From Sporosarcina sp. NCCP-2716 (lineage in GTDB: Bacteria > Bacillota > Bacilli > Bacillales_A > Planococcaceae), in contig NZ_BRCF01000001.1 in the NCBI RefSeq assembly GCF_023707985.1, forward strand, positions 369,967-433,966: DNA of 64,000 bases. The letters are read 5' to 3'. Positions 47,524-57,697 of the stretch are shown here, piece by piece. The translations under genes were made by a program, and so were the position numbers. The notes under the pieces were generated by a model. That model worked only from the letters and a program-made list of their open reading frames with translations, did not search any database and was not told the origin of the DNA. Position 1 is the first letter of the stretch, and each line of letters opens with the position of its first letter.

Positions 47524-48540
47524 GTGACAAACGTTTCTGTAATCGGTGCAGGAAGCTGGGGGACCGCTCTCGCGTTCGTCCTCGCTGAAAACGGCCACGA
47601 CTGCCTGATTTGGGGCAGACGGCAAGAACAGACCGATGAAATCAATGAATCCCATACGAATACTGCATACTTGGCCGGCTGCCGGCTCCCTGCGGCGCTG
47701 CGTGCAACGTCCGATCTGGAAGCAGCAGTCCGCCATGCAAAGATCCTGATCGTCGCAATCCCGACGAAAGGCATCCGGGAAATCGCCCGGGAGCTGGACG
47801 GACTGATCGACCGGCCCGCCATCCTCGTCCACGTCTCCAAGGGGATCGAACCGGATACACAGAAAAGGATCACGGAAATGCTGGCAGAGGAAATCAGGCC
47901 GGCCGCCCGGGAAGCGCTCGTCGTGCTGTCAGGACCTTCCCACGCGGAAGAAGTCGTCCTTCGTCACCCGACAACCGTGACGGTCGCGTCGGAAAACGCC
48001 GCAGCAGCGGAAGAAGTCCAAAATCTGTTCATGAACTCCTATTTCCGTGTCTATACAAACGAAGATGTACTCGGTGTTGAGCTTGGCGGGGCACTGAAAA
48101 ATGTCATTGCACTCGCTGCCGGTATTACCGATGGACTGGAATACGGCGATAATGCCAAAGCCGCGCTCATCACCCGGGGCCTGGCTGAAATTTCACGTCT
48201 CGGTGTCAAAATGGGAGCGAGCCCTGCCACATTCGCCGGGCTCGCAGGCATGGGCGATCTGATCGTCACTGCGAACAGTGTCCACTCGAGGAACTGGCGG
48301 GCAGGCAATATGCTCGGCAAAGGGCAGACGCTCGAGGAAGTGACGGAAGGCATGGGAATGGTCATTGAAGGGGTGCGCACAACAAAGGCCGCCCACCAGC
48401 TGGCCGCCCGCTACGGGGTCTCCATGCCGCTGACAGAAGCGCTGTATTCAGTGCTGTTCGAGGACCACGCCCCGCGCGAGGCCGTCGACTGGCTCATGAA
48501 CCGCGACAAGAAAAAAGAGACGGACAGCTCCGGCAGCTGA
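47524..48540 (+). CDS. gpsA: Glycerol-3-phosphate dehydrogenase [NAD(P)+]
   Basis: 338 residues. Makes sn-glycerol 3-phosphate from dihydroxyacetone phosphate for phospholipids. Nucleotide motif GAGSWGTALA at the N terminus, catalytic Lys in ELGGALKNVIALAAG, and the GLAGMGDLIVT segment. GTG start. The stop lies inside a hairpin that may end transcription. Confidence 0.95.
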   Translation: MTNVSVIGAGSWGTALAFVLAENGHDCLIWGRRQEQTDEINESHTNTAYLAGCRLPAALRATSDLEAAVRHAKILIVAIPTKGIREIARELDGLIDRPAILVHVSKGIEPDTQKRITEMLAEEIRPAAREALVVLSGPSHAEEVVLRHPTTVTVASENAAAAEEVQNLFMNSYFRVYTNEDVLGVELGGALKNVIALAAGITDGLEYGDNAKAALITRGLAEISRLGVKMGASPATFAGLAGMGDLIVTANSVHSRNWRAGNMLGKGQTLEEVTEGMGMVIEGVRTTKAAHQLAARYGVSMPLTEALYSVLFEDHAPREAVDWLMNRDKKKETDSSGS

Positions 48541-48556
48541 CTGTCCGGTATTTTAT
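48521..48556 (+). terminator. Weak terminator overlapping the gpsA 3' end
   Basis: CGGACAG (48521-48527) pairs with CTGTCCG (48541-48547), followed by TATTTTAT. Partly inside gpsA. Confidence 0.45.
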
Positions 48557-48577
48557 GATTGGAAGGAATGACTCGCT

Positions 48578-48781
48578 TTGTCCCCGTTGGATAAAATGTG
48601 GCTATCGTTCTACGCAATGGGTTGCATGGTGATCTCCATGGGACTCATCCACCTTAGCCGTACGAAAATAAAGAACAAGATCCTGCGTATTGTATTTGCG
48701 GTCATCGCATACGCACTGCTCATCTTCTCGTTTGTCGCGATGATCTACCTGGTCTTCAACGGACCGGGGGGAGGGGCGTGA
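48578..48781 (+). CDS. yphE: YphE-like DUF2768 membrane protein
   Basis: 67 residues with two spans (about 8-26 and 38-61). Matches the DUF2768/YphE family in size and position between gpsA and yphF; the role is unknown, possibly sporulation linked. The TTG at 48578, eleven bases from GGAAGG, is taken as start; ATG 48596 is an alternative. Stop lies five bases before yphF. Confidence 0.75.
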   Translation: MSPLDKMWLSFYAMGCMVISMGLIHLSRTKIKNKILRIVFAVIAYALLIFSFVAMIYLVFNGPGGGA

Positions 48782-48785
48782 GCCG

Positions 48786-49505
48786 ATGAAACGTATACTT
48801 ATGCTGCCGCTCGCTGCAGCCGTCTCCCTGCTGCTCTCCGGCTGCCTGTACCCGCAGGACGAACTGGAGAGCAAGCAGACCCCGTATGAAGACCAGCTGG
48901 AAATGGTCCAGAAAGCGGTCGATACGTACCAGACGGAAACAGACGGGCTGCTGCCCATCAAGACCCGCGACCAGGGAACCGACCCGTACATCAAGTACCC
49001 GATCGAATTCTCGAAGATCGTCCCTTCCCTGACAGAGAAGATCCCGTCGAACGCCTACGAACAGGGCGGTATCTATCAGTATGTCCTCATGGACGTCGAA
49101 GAGGATCCTACGGTAAAACTCGTCGATCTGCGAGTGGCGGAACGGATCCGGGAACTCATCCTCCGAAAAACGGTGAACGGTGTCCTGCCGTTCAAGGACG
49201 CCATCCAGGAAGGCGCGAACGTCTATGAAATCGACTTTAAGAAAATGGGGCTCGAAAAGCCGCTCACTGTCGAAAGTCCGTACTCGGATGCTCATCTGCC
49301 GCTGGTTGTCGGCGGGGACGGCAATTTCTATATCGACTACTCGATCGACCTGGCCCGAATCCTCGAACGGGACAAACCGGATGTGAAGCCCGGTGAGGAC
49401 ATCCGTCATCTGCTGGCGGACCGGTATCCGATCCTCCCGGCCTACTCCCTGCCCTACACGGTGGATGAAAACAATGAAGTCATTTTCCTGAAATCGTCCA
49501 ACTGA
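48786..49505 (+). CDS. yphF: YphF-like lipoprotein (DUF3939)
   Basis: 239 residues. Signal with lipobox LLSGC (Cys about residue 20), so anchored outside the membrane. The rest (DQGTDPYIKYPIEFSKIVP, PYSDAHLPLVVGGDGNFYIDYSIDL) fits the YphF family of unknown role next to spoIVA. Ribosome site GGGGGAGGGGCG overlaps the yphE stop. Confidence 0.82.
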   Translation: MKRILMLPLAAAVSLLLSGCLYPQDELESKQTPYEDQLEMVQKAVDTYQTETDGLLPIKTRDQGTDPYIKYPIEFSKIVPSLTEKIPSNAYEQGGIYQYVLMDVEEDPTVKLVDLRVAERIRELILRKTVNGVLPFKDAIQEGANVYEIDFKKMGLEKPLTVESPYSDAHLPLVVGGDGNFYIDYSIDLARILERDKPDVKPGEDIRHLLADRYPILPAYSLPYTVDENNEVIFLKSSN

Positions 49506-49507
49506 GC

Positions 49508-49543
49508 AAAAACGTTTCGTGCCCCATGCATGAAACGTTTTTT
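49508..49543 (+). terminator. Terminator after yphF
   Basis: AAAAACGTTTC / GAAACGTTTTTT hairpin. Confidence 0.85.
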
Positions 49544-49556
49544 GTTTTCATAAACT
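49528..49556 (+). promoter_or_regulatory. Possible sigma-E promoter of spoIVA
   Basis: GCATGAA (49528-49534), 14 bases, CATAAACT (49549-49556); loosely fits sigma-E (KMATATT / CATACANT). spoIVA is sigma-E dependent in B. subtilis. Weak. Confidence 0.3.
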
Positions 49557-49579
49557 ACTATGCGTAGAAAAGGAGGACG

Positions 49580-51064
49580 ATGGAAATGAAAGAAGAACTA
49601 TATGAAAACTTGGCCAGACGGACAGATGGCGACATTTACATTGGAGTGGTCGGTCCTGTCCGGGTTGGTAAATCCACTTTTGTCAAGCGGGTCATGGAAG
49701 AGGTCGTAATCCCGAATATGAGCGAACAGGCTGACCGGACACGCGCGCAAGACGAACTGCCGCAAAGTTCACCAGGCCCGATCATCATGACGGCGGAACC
49801 GAAATTCGTCCCGGCACAGGGCACCAGTGTATCCGTAGGTGATGGGGAACTGACATTCCAGATCCGTCTCGCAGACTGCGTCGGCTATGTCATCGACGGC
49901 GTCAAGGGTTACGAGGATGAGGACGGGCCGAAATACGTCCACACGCCTTGGCACAACGAACCGATCCCGTTTGAAGAAGCCGCAAGGATCGGTACCGACA
50001 AAGTCATCCGTGATCATTCCACGATCGGGATCTTGCTGACGACGGACGGGACAGTGAATAATATTCCGCGTGCAGCGGCGGAAAGCGCGGAGACGGAAAT
50101 CGTCTCGAAGCTGAAAGAGATCGGCAAGCCGTTCGTGATCGTACTGAACTCCAAGATGCCGGCGCACGAGAAGACCGTCCAGCTTAGGCAGCAGCTGCAT
50201 GAGGAACACGGCGTCCCGGTCATCGCCATCAGTGCGGATCAGCTGAACGCACAGGAGATCCAGCTCATCCTGAAAGAAGCGCTCTATGAATTCCCGATCA
50301 CGCAGATCGATCTGCAAAAGCCCGATTGGATGGATGTACTCGGACCGGAGCATATGCTCAATTCGCAGATCGACGAAATCATCAGCGGCGGGTTCCTGGA
50401 GGCGTCGAAGATCCGCAAAGTGCAGCAGCTTGCAGAACGGCTGAACGAAGAGGAGTATATCAAGAGCGCGGACGTCATCGAAGTGGATGCAGGCAAAGGG
50501 AAAGCGACGCTCGACCTCCAGATCACGGAAGAGACATACTTAGCGGTCTGTGAGTCGTTCATCGACGGGGAGATGAAAACGAAAAAGGACTGGCTGCTGT
50601 TCATCAAGGACGCCGTCAAAGCCAGAAAATCGTATGACATGTTCGCCGAAGCGATCGACACGGCGAAGAAAGACGGTTACGGAGTGGCACTGCCGACGAT
50701 CGCCGACTTCGAGCCGACCCAGCCGGAACTCATCAAACAGGACTCCTTCTACGGAGTGCGCATGAAAGCGACCGCACCTGCCCTGCATGTGATCCGTATC
50801 GACATGGAGGCGGAATTCGCGCCGCTGATCGGTTCCGAATTCCACAGCCACCACTTGCTGAAGGAGCTGAAGAACGCCTATCTGCACGATCGGGACGCCC
50901 TCTGGGAGACCCAGCTGTTCGGCACGCCATTGCACGAAGTAATGAAAGAGAGCATCCGTTTCAAGACGTCTTCCGTGCCGACGAGCGCACGCAGAAGACT
51001 GCGTGAAACGATAGAGAAAATGGTTAATGAAGGAAATAAAGGGATGGTGACATTCATCGTCTGA
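49580..51064 (+). CDS. spoIVA: Stage IV sporulation protein A, spore-coat ATPase
   Basis: 494 residues. Assembles on the forespore surface and polymerises with ATP as the base of the spore coat. N-terminal TRAFAC P-loop domain with Walker A GPVRVGKSTF; middle and C-terminal domains complete the family length (492 in B. subtilis). The C-terminal end MVTFIV resembles the anchoring region that binds SpoVM. Followed by a terminator and hbs, as in B. subtilis. Confidence 0.96.
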   Translation: MEMKEELYENLARRTDGDIYIGVVGPVRVGKSTFVKRVMEEVVIPNMSEQADRTRAQDELPQSSPGPIIMTAEPKFVPAQGTSVSVGDGELTFQIRLADCVGYVIDGVKGYEDEDGPKYVHTPWHNEPIPFEEAARIGTDKVIRDHSTIGILLTTDGTVNNIPRAAAESAETEIVSKLKEIGKPFVIVLNSKMPAHEKTVQLRQQLHEEHGVPVIAISADQLNAQEIQLILKEALYEFPITQIDLQKPDWMDVLGPEHMLNSQIDEIISGGFLEASKIRKVQQLAERLNEEEYIKSADVIEVDAGKGKATLDLQITEETYLAVCESFIDGEMKTKKDWLLFIKDAVKARKSYDMFAEAIDTAKKDGYGVALPTIADFEPTQPELIKQDSFYGVRMKATAPALHVIRIDMEAEFAPLIGSEFHSHHLLKELKNAYLHDRDALWETQLFGTPLHEVMKESIRFKTSSVPTSARRRLRETIEKMVNEGNKGMVTFIV

Positions 51065-51070
51065 CTCCGA

Positions 51071-51098
51071 AAGATCCGTCTCCAGCGGGTCTTTTTTC
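51071..51098 (+). terminator. Terminator after spoIVA
   Basis: AAGATCCG / CGGGTCTT eight-base stem (one T-G), seven-base loop, TTTTTT. Confidence 0.75.
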
Positions 51099-51224
51099 TG
51101 TTTTCGGAAGTGTCCGGAACCCGCCGCAGCCACAATATTGTTGCACCTCAGAATCGGTTATGTTACTCTTTTTACAGTATTACAGAGCTTTAGCAGACCC
51201 TTTCTTTGAGAGGAGGTGAACGGG

Positions 51225-51497
51225 ATGAACAAAACTGAATTGATCAACTCCGTAGCAGAGGCGGCAGGTCTTTCGAAGAAAGACGCAACAAAAGCTGTTG
51301 AAACTGTCTTCGAAACAATCCAAGACGCTCTTGCAAAAGGCGAAAAGGTGCAATTGATCGGCTTCGGTAACTTCGAAGTGCGCGAGCGCGCTGCTCGTAA
51401 AGGCCGTAACCCTCAATCAGGAGAAGAAATTGAAATCGCAGCGAGCAAAGTACCTGCATTCAAAGCGGGGAAAGCATTGAAAGATGCTGTAAAGTGA
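51225..51497 (+). CDS. hbs: DNA-binding protein HU
   Basis: 90 residues. Nucleoid protein; the DNA-binding arm shows [31 protein letters not shown] six bases before ATG, the strongest ribosome site in the window. Codon use differs from its neighbours (more AAA, GCA, GCT, GTA), as expected of a very highly expressed gene. ATG 51225 rather than 51216. Confidence 0.96.
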   Translation: MNKTELINSVAEAAGLSKKDATKAVETVFETIQDALAKGEKVQLIGFGNFEVRERAARKGRNPQSGEEIEIAASKVPAFKAGKALKDAVK

Positions 51498-51509
51498 GTT
51501 CAATTACAT

Positions 51510-51555
51510 AGAAGCCCGTCAGATGTCCATCGCGGATAAGCTGGCGGGCTTCTTT
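51510..51555 (+). terminator. Terminator after hbs
   Basis: AGAAGCCCG / CGGGCTTCT stem with a long inner region, followed by TTT. Confidence 0.65.
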
Positions 51556-51653
51556 CCGGTTTACTGCCGAAACAAGAACAGTCAGCTGTACTGAAAGTAG
51601 GGAGTATGCTACTATTTTGAAGGACTAGATGTGCATCAGAGGAGGTTCTGGCG

Positions 51654-52217
51654 ATGGAAGAAAGCAATCTCAGGAAAATAGAACAGGCCGTCACGATGAT
51701 CTTGGAAGCGATCGGCGAAGACCCTGCACGGGAAGGGCTTCTCGAGACACCGAAGCGGGTTGCCAAAATGTACGCGGAAGTGTTTTCAGGCATCGGGGAG
51801 GACCCGAGGGAATACTTCAAGACGGTTTTCCACGAACAGTATGACGAAATGGTGCTCGTGAAAGACATTCCGTTCTACTCGATGTGCGAACACCACCTCG
51901 TCCCGTTCTTCGGTAATGCCCATATCGCCTACATCCCGAGGAACGGCGAAGTCGCAGGCCTGAGCAAACTTGCCCGGGCTGTTGAATCTGCTGCAAAGCG
52001 GCCGCAGCTGCAGGAGCGGATCACGGCCACCATCGCCGATGCGATGATGGAAATGCTTAAGCCGCTAGGTGTATATGTCATCGTGGAAGCGGAGCATATG
52101 TGCATGACGATGCGCGGAGTCAAGAAACCGGGTTCGAAGACAGTGACGACCGCCGCACGGGGAATATACGAGCATGACGACGTCAGACGGTCCGAAATCC
52201 TGTCGCTCGTAAAGTAG
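51654..52217 (+). CDS. folE: GTP cyclohydrolase I
   Basis: 187 residues. First step of folate synthesis, GTP to dihydroneopterin triphosphate. Zinc and catalytic residues in [12 protein letters not shown] and [18 protein letters not shown] follows the substrate loop. B. subtilis mtrA. It is followed by mtrB, 72 bases on. Confidence 0.95.
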   Translation: MEESNLRKIEQAVTMILEAIGEDPAREGLLETPKRVAKMYAEVFSGIGEDPREYFKTVFHEQYDEMVLVKDIPFYSMCEHHLVPFFGNAHIAYIPRNGEVAGLSKLARAVESAAKRPQLQERITATIADAMMEMLKPLGVYVIVEAEHMCMTMRGVKKPGSKTVTTAARGIYEHDDVRRSEILSLVK

Positions 52218-52289
52218 GCCGAGGTCTTTTGCGATACGCCGTTTACCTGTGATATGATAGGTGGGATATGAATGACAGGAGAGAAGACC

Positions 52290-52511
52290 ATGACTTCGCC
52301 GGACTATATAATCATCAAAGCCAAAGAAGACGGCGTCAGCGTGATCGGGCTGACCCGCGGCAACGATACGAAATTCCATCACACAGAGAAACTGGACTGC
52401 GGCGAAGTGATGATTGCCCAATTCACAGAGCATACATCCGCTATGAAAATCCGCGGCAGTGCAGAGATCACCACTGCCCACGGTGTTGTCTCCAGTGAAG
52501 AGAGAGCATAA
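52290..52511 (+). CDS. mtrB: Tryptophan RNA-binding attenuation protein TRAP
   Basis: 73 residues. Forms an 11-mer that, with Trp bound, wraps trp leader RNA at GAG/UAG repeats. Core nearly identical to B. subtilis [26 protein letters not shown] and [19 protein letters not shown], including the Trp-pocket Thr/Ser and RNA-binding Lys/Arg. ATG 52290 follows AGGAGAG; ATG 52272 would add six residues. Its usual target, the trp operon, is absent from the aro cluster downstream. Confidence 0.95.
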   Translation: MTSPDYIIIKAKEDGVSVIGLTRGNDTKFHHTEKLDCGEVMIAQFTEHTSAMKIRGSAEITTAHGVVSSEERA

Positions 52512-52562
52512 TCGCAATCTGCATCGCGCATTCAACGGATGCCTTGGATCGGAGAAACGGTG

Positions 52563-53282
52563 ATGAACAAACAAGAAGTGACAGCAATTATCGAAAATTA
52601 TATGAAGTCGCTGCAGGAAGTCCTGCGCGAACCGACACTGAACAGGGAGATCACGGACTTCCCGGTCGACGCGGACAAGGCATTCTACCTGCTGCTGCCG
52701 CTGCTTAATGAGAACAGGGAATTCAGCGGGAGGCTCCGCGGAGTGACCCTGTCCATCGGCGCTATCCAGGCCGCCCTGGACATCCACGACCGGATCCACC
52801 GCACCGAGGCGACGTCACCGGTACAGCAGCTGACCGTCCTTGCGGGTGACCATTTCAGCGGCATCCACTACCGCATCCTTGCGGAAACCGGGGAATTCGC
52901 GCTGATCCGCGAACTATCGAAGACAATCGCGCACATCAACGAACAGAAGACTGCGCTGCAGAACGACACCCGCCTGACAGCCGAACGACTCGTGGAACGG
53001 ATGACGGTCATCGAGACGGCATGCATCTCCACATTCTATTCGCTGTACGGGTTCGGCAGCTACCGGAAGCTGGCCGAGTACGCGCTTACATATATCCGGC
53101 TGAACGAGATGACCGACCCGGCTGCCGTACAAGCATTCGACATCGACGGCGCGGTTCTCCGTCAGGCGATCGACCTGCAGCGGGAAGGCCTGCGGCAGGA
53201 GCTGCAGCGGGCGGACGGGCTGCTTGAAGTGCTGAAGGAAACAGCGGCGCAGCGCCTTGGCGCATTCGATTCACTAAGCTGA
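52563..53282 (+). CDS. hepS: Heptaprenyl diphosphate synthase component I
   Basis: 239 residues, all helical, without the aspartate-rich motifs. Small regulatory subunit that with HepT makes the C35 side chain of menaquinone-7. It shares the hepS-menG-hepT order of B. subtilis (gerCA-CB-CC). ATG 52563 follows GGAG by eight bases. The family is weakly conserved, so position carries much of the call. Confidence 0.85.
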   Translation: MNKQEVTAIIENYMKSLQEVLREPTLNREITDFPVDADKAFYLLLPLLNENREFSGRLRGVTLSIGAIQAALDIHDRIHRTEATSPVQQLTVLAGDHFSGIHYRILAETGEFALIRELSKTIAHINEQKTALQNDTRLTAERLVERMTVIETACISTFYSLYGFGSYRKLAEYALTYIRLNEMTDPAAVQAFDIDGAVLRQAIDLQREGLRQELQRADGLLEVLKETAAQRLGAFDSLS

Positions 53283-53304
53283 CAAACGGAAAGAGGGGAT
53301 CCCT

Positions 53305-54000
53305 GTGGGTCAAACAAAAGAAGAAAAAGTCCATTCCGTATTTCAATCGATTTCAAGCGATTACGATAAGATGAATTCCGTGATCAGCTTCAATATGCAC
53401 AAAAGCTGGCGCTCGGATATCATGAAGCGGATGGACGTCAAACCGGGTTCTGCGGCTTTGGACGTCTGCTGCGGAACAGCGGACTGGACGATTGCACTCG
53501 CGAATGCAGTCGGCACCAAGGGCAGTGTGACCGGGCTCGATTTCAGCAGTGCGATGCTTTCATCGGCTGCGCCGAAAACCGAGGCGTATCCGAATATTAC
53601 GCTCGTCCAGGGGAACGCCATGGAACTTCCGTTTGAAGACAACACGTTTGACGTTGTGACGATCGGTTTCGGCCTGCGCAATGTCCCTGACTACGAAAAG
53701 GTGCTGAGTGAACTGTACCGCGTTGTCAAACCCGGCGGCATCGCTGCATGCCTGGAAACGTCCCAGTCGCTCATTCCGGGGTACCGCCAGGCATTCCGGT
53801 TCTACTTCCACTACGTCATGCCTGTCTTCGGAAAATTGTTCGCGAAAAGCTACAATGAGTACTCATGGCTCCAGGAATCAGCAGACGATTTCCCGGACAG
53901 GGAGAAACTGGCGCATATGTTCAAGGATGCAGGGTTCGTGAGGGTCGATTACCGGCCGTACAGCGGCGGCGTCGCAGCAGGGCATATCGCTATCAAATAA
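53305..54000 (+). CDS. menG: Demethylmenaquinone methyltransferase
   Basis: 231 residues. SAM-dependent last step of menaquinone synthesis. SAM motif [15 protein letters not shown], then GLDFSSAML and the UbiE/MenG signature [25 protein letters not shown] start after GAGGGG. Between hepS and hepT. Confidence 0.95.
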   Translation: MGQTKEEKVHSVFQSISSDYDKMNSVISFNMHKSWRSDIMKRMDVKPGSAALDVCCGTADWTIALANAVGTKGSVTGLDFSSAMLSSAAPKTEAYPNITLVQGNAMELPFEDNTFDVVTIGFGLRNVPDYEKVLSELYRVVKPGGIAACLETSQSLIPGYRQAFRFYFHYVMPVFGKLFAKSYNEYSWLQESADDFPDREKLAHMFKDAGFVRVDYRPYSGGVAAGHIAIK

Positions 54001-54029
54001 TATTATGCAGGCGGGAGAAGGGAATCACT

Positions 54030-55004
54030 TTGGAAAAATTGAAGGCGATGGCATTGTATACCGATTTCCGGAAGGAACTCATCCATATCGAGAAAGAGCT
54101 AGAGAATGCCGTTCAGTCGGATTCTCCGCTGATTCAGCAGGCATCCATGCATCTGCTGAGGGCTGGGGGTAAGAGGATCCGTCCGATTTTCGTATTCCTT
54201 TCTTCCAAATTCGGTACATACTCCATGGAACAGACAGCGAAAGTGGCTGTCTCGCTGGAGCTTGTCCATATGGCTTCCCTCGTCCACGATGACGTGATCG
54301 ACAATTCGGATATGAGAAGGAGCCGTAAGACGGTGAAGGCAAAATGGGACAACCGGATCGCCATGTATACGGGCGATTTCATCTTCTCCCGTGCACTGAC
54401 CTCAATCGGGGAAATCGAAATGGCGCCTGTCCATCGGCTGCTTGCCGATACGATGCTCGAAATCTGCAAAGGTGAAATCATCCAGTTCGATTACCAGAGA
54501 AGGACCAACCAGTCGTTCCGCGATTACTTGCGGCGCATCAAACGGAAGACGGCGCTCTTACTTTCCTCGAGCTGTGAACTCGGCGCCCTCATCTCGGATG
54601 CGGATCCGGCCGTCGTGCGCACGCTCCGCAACTTCGGCTATTATGCAGGCATGGCCTTCCAGATTGTCGATGACATCCTCGATTTCACTTCATCGGACAA
54701 GCAGCTCGGCAAACCGGCGGGCTCCGACCTGCTGAATGGCCATATGACGCTGCCGATCTTATACATACGGAACGAGCCGGATTTCCAGCCCTATCTGACG
54801 AAGTCCTTCGACGGGACACTGACGGAGAAAGAGCGCACAGCGATGCTCCGGTATGTGCGTAAGAGCGGCGCCATCGAAAAAGCACAGGAGATCAGTGACC
54901 TATACTTGCAGAAAGCGGCAGAGGAAATCAGCCGGCTGCCTGAGAGTGAAGCGAAACGTGCTTTCGAACAGATTGCGGAATTCCTCGGCAAACGGACCTA
55001 CTGA
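54030..55004 (+). CDS. hepT: Heptaprenyl diphosphate synthase component II
   Basis: 324-residue trans-prenyltransferase subunit with both aspartate-rich motifs (HDDVIDNSD and DDILDFT), LRAGGKRIRP and AKWDNRIAMYTGD. Catalytic partner of HepS. TTG start seven bases after AAGGG; no better start is available between it and the menG stop. Confidence 0.94.
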   Translation: MEKLKAMALYTDFRKELIHIEKELENAVQSDSPLIQQASMHLLRAGGKRIRPIFVFLSSKFGTYSMEQTAKVAVSLELVHMASLVHDDVIDNSDMRRSRKTVKAKWDNRIAMYTGDFIFSRALTSIGEIEMAPVHRLLADTMLEICKGEIIQFDYQRRTNQSFRDYLRRIKRKTALLLSSSCELGALISDADPAVVRTLRNFGYYAGMAFQIVDDILDFTSSDKQLGKPAGSDLLNGHMTLPILYIRNEPDFQPYLTKSFDGTLTEKERTAMLRYVRKSGAIEKAQEISDLYLQKAAEEISRLPESEAKRAFEQIAEFLGKRTY

Positions 55005-55026
55005 GTACGCCGGAGGAAAGAAAAAA

Positions 55027-55055
55027 TTGAAAGATCGTATCGTGTTTGGTACTAT
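55027..55055 (+). promoter_or_regulatory. Sigma-A promoter of ndk
   Basis: TTGAAA (55027-55032), 17 bases, TACTAT (55050-55055) with TGG just before (TGn). Confidence 0.65.
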
Positions 55056-55103
55056 TCAGTAGGGGCATCCCTGATTTGTTATGATAAGGAGAGGTTTTGA
55101 ATT

Positions 55104-55550
55104 ATGGAAAAGACATTTTTAATGGTCAAGCCTGATGGCGTCCAGCGCGGACTTATCGGTGAAATCGTAAACCGTTTCGAAAGCAAAGGCTTCCAGCTCG
55201 TAGGCGGGAAACTGATGCAGATCACTCAGGAACTTGCTGAGCAGCACTACGGCGAGCACAAGGAACGTCCTTTCTTCGGAGAACTTACAGAGTTCATCAC
55301 ATCCGGTCCTGTTTTCGCAATGGTCTGGGAAGGCGAGAACGTCATCGCGACAGCACGTCTGATGATGGGCGCAACAAACCCGAAAGACTCGGCACCGGGA
55401 ACGATCCGCGGCGACTTCGCAGTCACTGTCGGCAAGAACATCATCCATGGTTCGGATTCACCTGAATCCGCTGAACGTGAAATCGGCCTGTTCTTCAAAG
55501 AAGAGGAACTGACTTCTTACAGCAAAGATATCAACAGCTGGATCAACTGA
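55104..55550 (+). CDS. ndk: Nucleoside diphosphate kinase
   Basis: 148 residues. Balances NTP/dNTP pools. Catalytic His in [17 protein letters not shown] (about residue 115), start [13 protein letters not shown]. Own promoter and terminator; codons biased as in a highly expressed gene. Confidence 0.96.
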   Translation: MEKTFLMVKPDGVQRGLIGEIVNRFESKGFQLVGGKLMQITQELAEQHYGEHKERPFFGELTEFITSGPVFAMVWEGENVIATARLMMGATNPKDSAPGTIRGDFAVTVGKNIIHGSDSPESAEREIGLFFKEEELTSYSKDINSWIN

Positions 55551-55562
55551 AACCTTACAAAA

Positions 55563-55593
55563 GCAGCCTAGCGGTTTCCGCCGGCTGTTTTTG
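55563..55593 (+). terminator. Terminator after ndk
   Basis: GCAGCC-GCGG / CCGC-GGCTGT hairpin with T-run. Confidence 0.75.
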
Positions 55594-55627
55594 TTATACA
55601 TAACAGCAAGAGGACGGAGGCGGTACA

Positions 55628-56398
55628 GTGTCGGATTACACGCAGTTCATAGACAATGTGAAGAAGAAGACGGGCATCGACTTATCACTCTATAAGGAAG
55701 CGCAGATGAAACGCCGGCTGACTTCTTTGTATGAGAAACGCAAATGCCGTGATTTCACGGAATACTTCGAACTGATCCGCAGTGACCGTTCGATGATGGA
55801 CGAGTTCCTGGACCGGATGACCATCAACGTCTCCGAGTTCTACAGGAACGGACAGCGGTGGGAAGTGCTCGATAAAAAGATCATCCCCCAGCTGCTGAAA
55901 CAGTCGAAAACACTGAAATGCTGGAGTGCTGCCTGCTCGACAGGTGAAGAGCCGTATTCGATGTCGATGGTGCTGTCGAATCATATGCCGCTCCGTGAGG
56001 TTTCCATCCTCGCAACCGATCTGGATCAGGGCGTCATTGAAAAAGCGAAAGTCGGCCTGTACCCGGACCGTTCGCTGAAAGAAGTGCCGGCTGACGTGAA
56101 AAAGAAATACTTCACGCAAGAAGGCCAGTTTTACCAAGTGAAGGAAGAAGTGAAACGGTCGGTAACGTTCAAAAAGCACAATCTCCTGGAGGACAGCTAT
56201 GGGAGCGGCTTCGACCTGATCGTCTGCCGGAATGTGATGATCTATTTCACGGAGGAAGCGAAGGACCAGATCTATTCGAATTTCGCAAAAGCCCTGAAGC
56301 CGGGCGGCATCCTGTTCGTCGGCAGCACCGAGCAGATCTTCAGCCCGGACCGGTATGGGCTGGAGTCCGAAGATACGTTCTTTTATAAGAAATTATGA
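55628..56398 (+). CDS. cheR: Chemotaxis protein methyltransferase CheR
   Basis: 256 residues. Methylates glutamates of chemoreceptors. N-terminal helical domain ([11 protein letters not shown]), SAM domain with [16 protein letters not shown] and the [13 protein letters not shown] motif. GTG start after GGAGGCGG. As in B. subtilis it lies alone between ndk and aroC, away from the main che genes. Confidence 0.94.
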   Translation: MSDYTQFIDNVKKKTGIDLSLYKEAQMKRRLTSLYEKRKCRDFTEYFELIRSDRSMMDEFLDRMTINVSEFYRNGQRWEVLDKKIIPQLLKQSKTLKCWSAACSTGEEPYSMSMVLSNHMPLREVSILATDLDQGVIEKAKVGLYPDRSLKEVPADVKKKYFTQEGQFYQVKEEVKRSVTFKKHNLLEDSYGSGFDLIVCRNVMIYFTEEAKDQIYSNFAKALKPGGILFVGSTEQIFSPDRYGLESEDTFFYKKL

Positions 56399-56424
56399 AA
56401 AATCCGGACTTTTCCGGATTTTTT
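56399..56424 (+). terminator. Terminator after cheR
   Basis: AATCCGGA / TCCGGATT perfect stem, CTTT loop, T-run. Confidence 0.85.
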
Positions 56425-56513
56425 CGTTTAAACGTGTAGTCAACGTTCAGGGAGTTTGGTAAAGTGCTATCAATGGTCATCTTACCGAGATGGCCAAAAG
56501 GGGGATATAACTG

Positions 56514-57695
56514 ATGAGAGTATTGACAGCTGGTGAATCACACGGCCCTGAACTGACAGCGATCATCGAGGGGATGCCGGCACAGCTGCCGCTGACCGCC
56601 GAGATGATCACAACGGAACTTGCACGCCGTCAGGGCGGCCATGGCCGAGGCCGGAGGATGCAGATCGAAAAGGACCAAGTTGTCATCTCTTCGGGCGTGC
56701 GTCACGGAAAAACACTCGGTTCGCCGATTACACTTACAGTCGTCAATGATGACTGGAAACACTGGACATCCATCATGGGCATCGAGCCGCTCGGCAGCGA
56801 CATCCGTCCTGAGGATATCAAACGGCAGATCACCCGGCCGCGTCCTGGGCATGCAGACCTTGTCGGCGGCATCAAATTCGGGCATCGGGATCTGCGCAAT
56901 GTCCTCGAGCGTTCATCCGCAAGGGAGACGACGATGCGGGTGGCGGCAGGAGCGGTCGCCAAACAGTTTCTGAAGGAACTGGGCATCGTGACGGCCGCCC
57001 ACGTCATCGAAATCGGCGGAATCACTGCAGATCCTGAAACGATCACGGCACTGTCCGCAGACCAGATCCTGGCGCGGGTGGAGAAAGACCCTGTCTACTG
57101 CGCGGACCCGGCCGTCTCGCCTGCAATGGTGGAAGCAATCGATGATGCGAAAGGACGCGGGGACACGCTCGGCGGAGTCGTGGAAGTCGTCATCGAGGGT
57201 TGTCCTCCCGGGATGGGCAGCTATGCGCAGTTCGACCGCAAACTGGATGGCCGTCTCGCCGCAGCCATGATGTCCATCAACGCCTTCAAGGGAGTGGAAT
57301 TCGGCATCGGGTTCGAGATGGCGAAACGTTTTGGCAGTGAGGTGCACGACGAGATTGCCTGGTCAGCGGAACGGGGCTACTACAGGAAGACTAATCGTCT
57401 CGGCGGCTTGGAAGGCGGTATGTCGACCGGCATGCCGATCATCATCCGCGGCGTCATGAAGCCGATCCCGACACTGTACAAGCCGCTGGAGAGCGTCGAT
57501 ATCGATACGAAAGAGCCATTCACCGCGACGATCGAACGATCCGATCCTTGTGCCGTTCCTGCCGCTTCCGTCGTTGCCGAGCATGTCATCGCGACTGAGC
57601 TCGCCAAAGTGATCATCGAAGAGTTCCGGTCATTTGAAATGGAAGGGCTGAAACAGGACGTCGAGCAATACAGACGTTATGCAAAGGAGTTTTGA
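56514..57695 (+). CDS. aroC: Chorismate synthase
   Basis: 393 residues. Converts EPSP to chorismate with reduced FMN. Signatures [14 protein letters not shown] at the start, [15 protein letters not shown] in the middle and DPCAVPAA near the end. First gene of the aromatic supraoperon (aroF in B. subtilis naming). Confidence 0.95.
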   Translation: MRVLTAGESHGPELTAIIEGMPAQLPLTAEMITTELARRQGGHGRGRRMQIEKDQVVISSGVRHGKTLGSPITLTVVNDDWKHWTSIMGIEPLGSDIRPEDIKRQITRPRPGHADLVGGIKFGHRDLRNVLERSSARETTMRVAAGAVAKQFLKELGIVTAAHVIEIGGITADPETITALSADQILARVEKDPVYCADPAVSPAMVEAIDDAKGRGDTLGGVVEVVIEGCPPGMGSYAQFDRKLDGRLAAAMMSINAFKGVEFGIGFEMAKRFGSEVHDEIAWSAERGYYRKTNRLGGLEGGMSTGMPIIIRGVMKPIPTLYKPLESVDIDTKEPFTATIERSDPCAVPAASVVAEHVIATELAKVIIEEFRSFEMEGLKQDVEQYRRYAKEF

Positions 57696-57697
57696 GG

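Noticed and set aside
49550..49566. Short palindrome CTACTATGCGTAG before spoIVA as an operator
   Set aside because: Imperfect and isolated; nothing links it to a known regulator.
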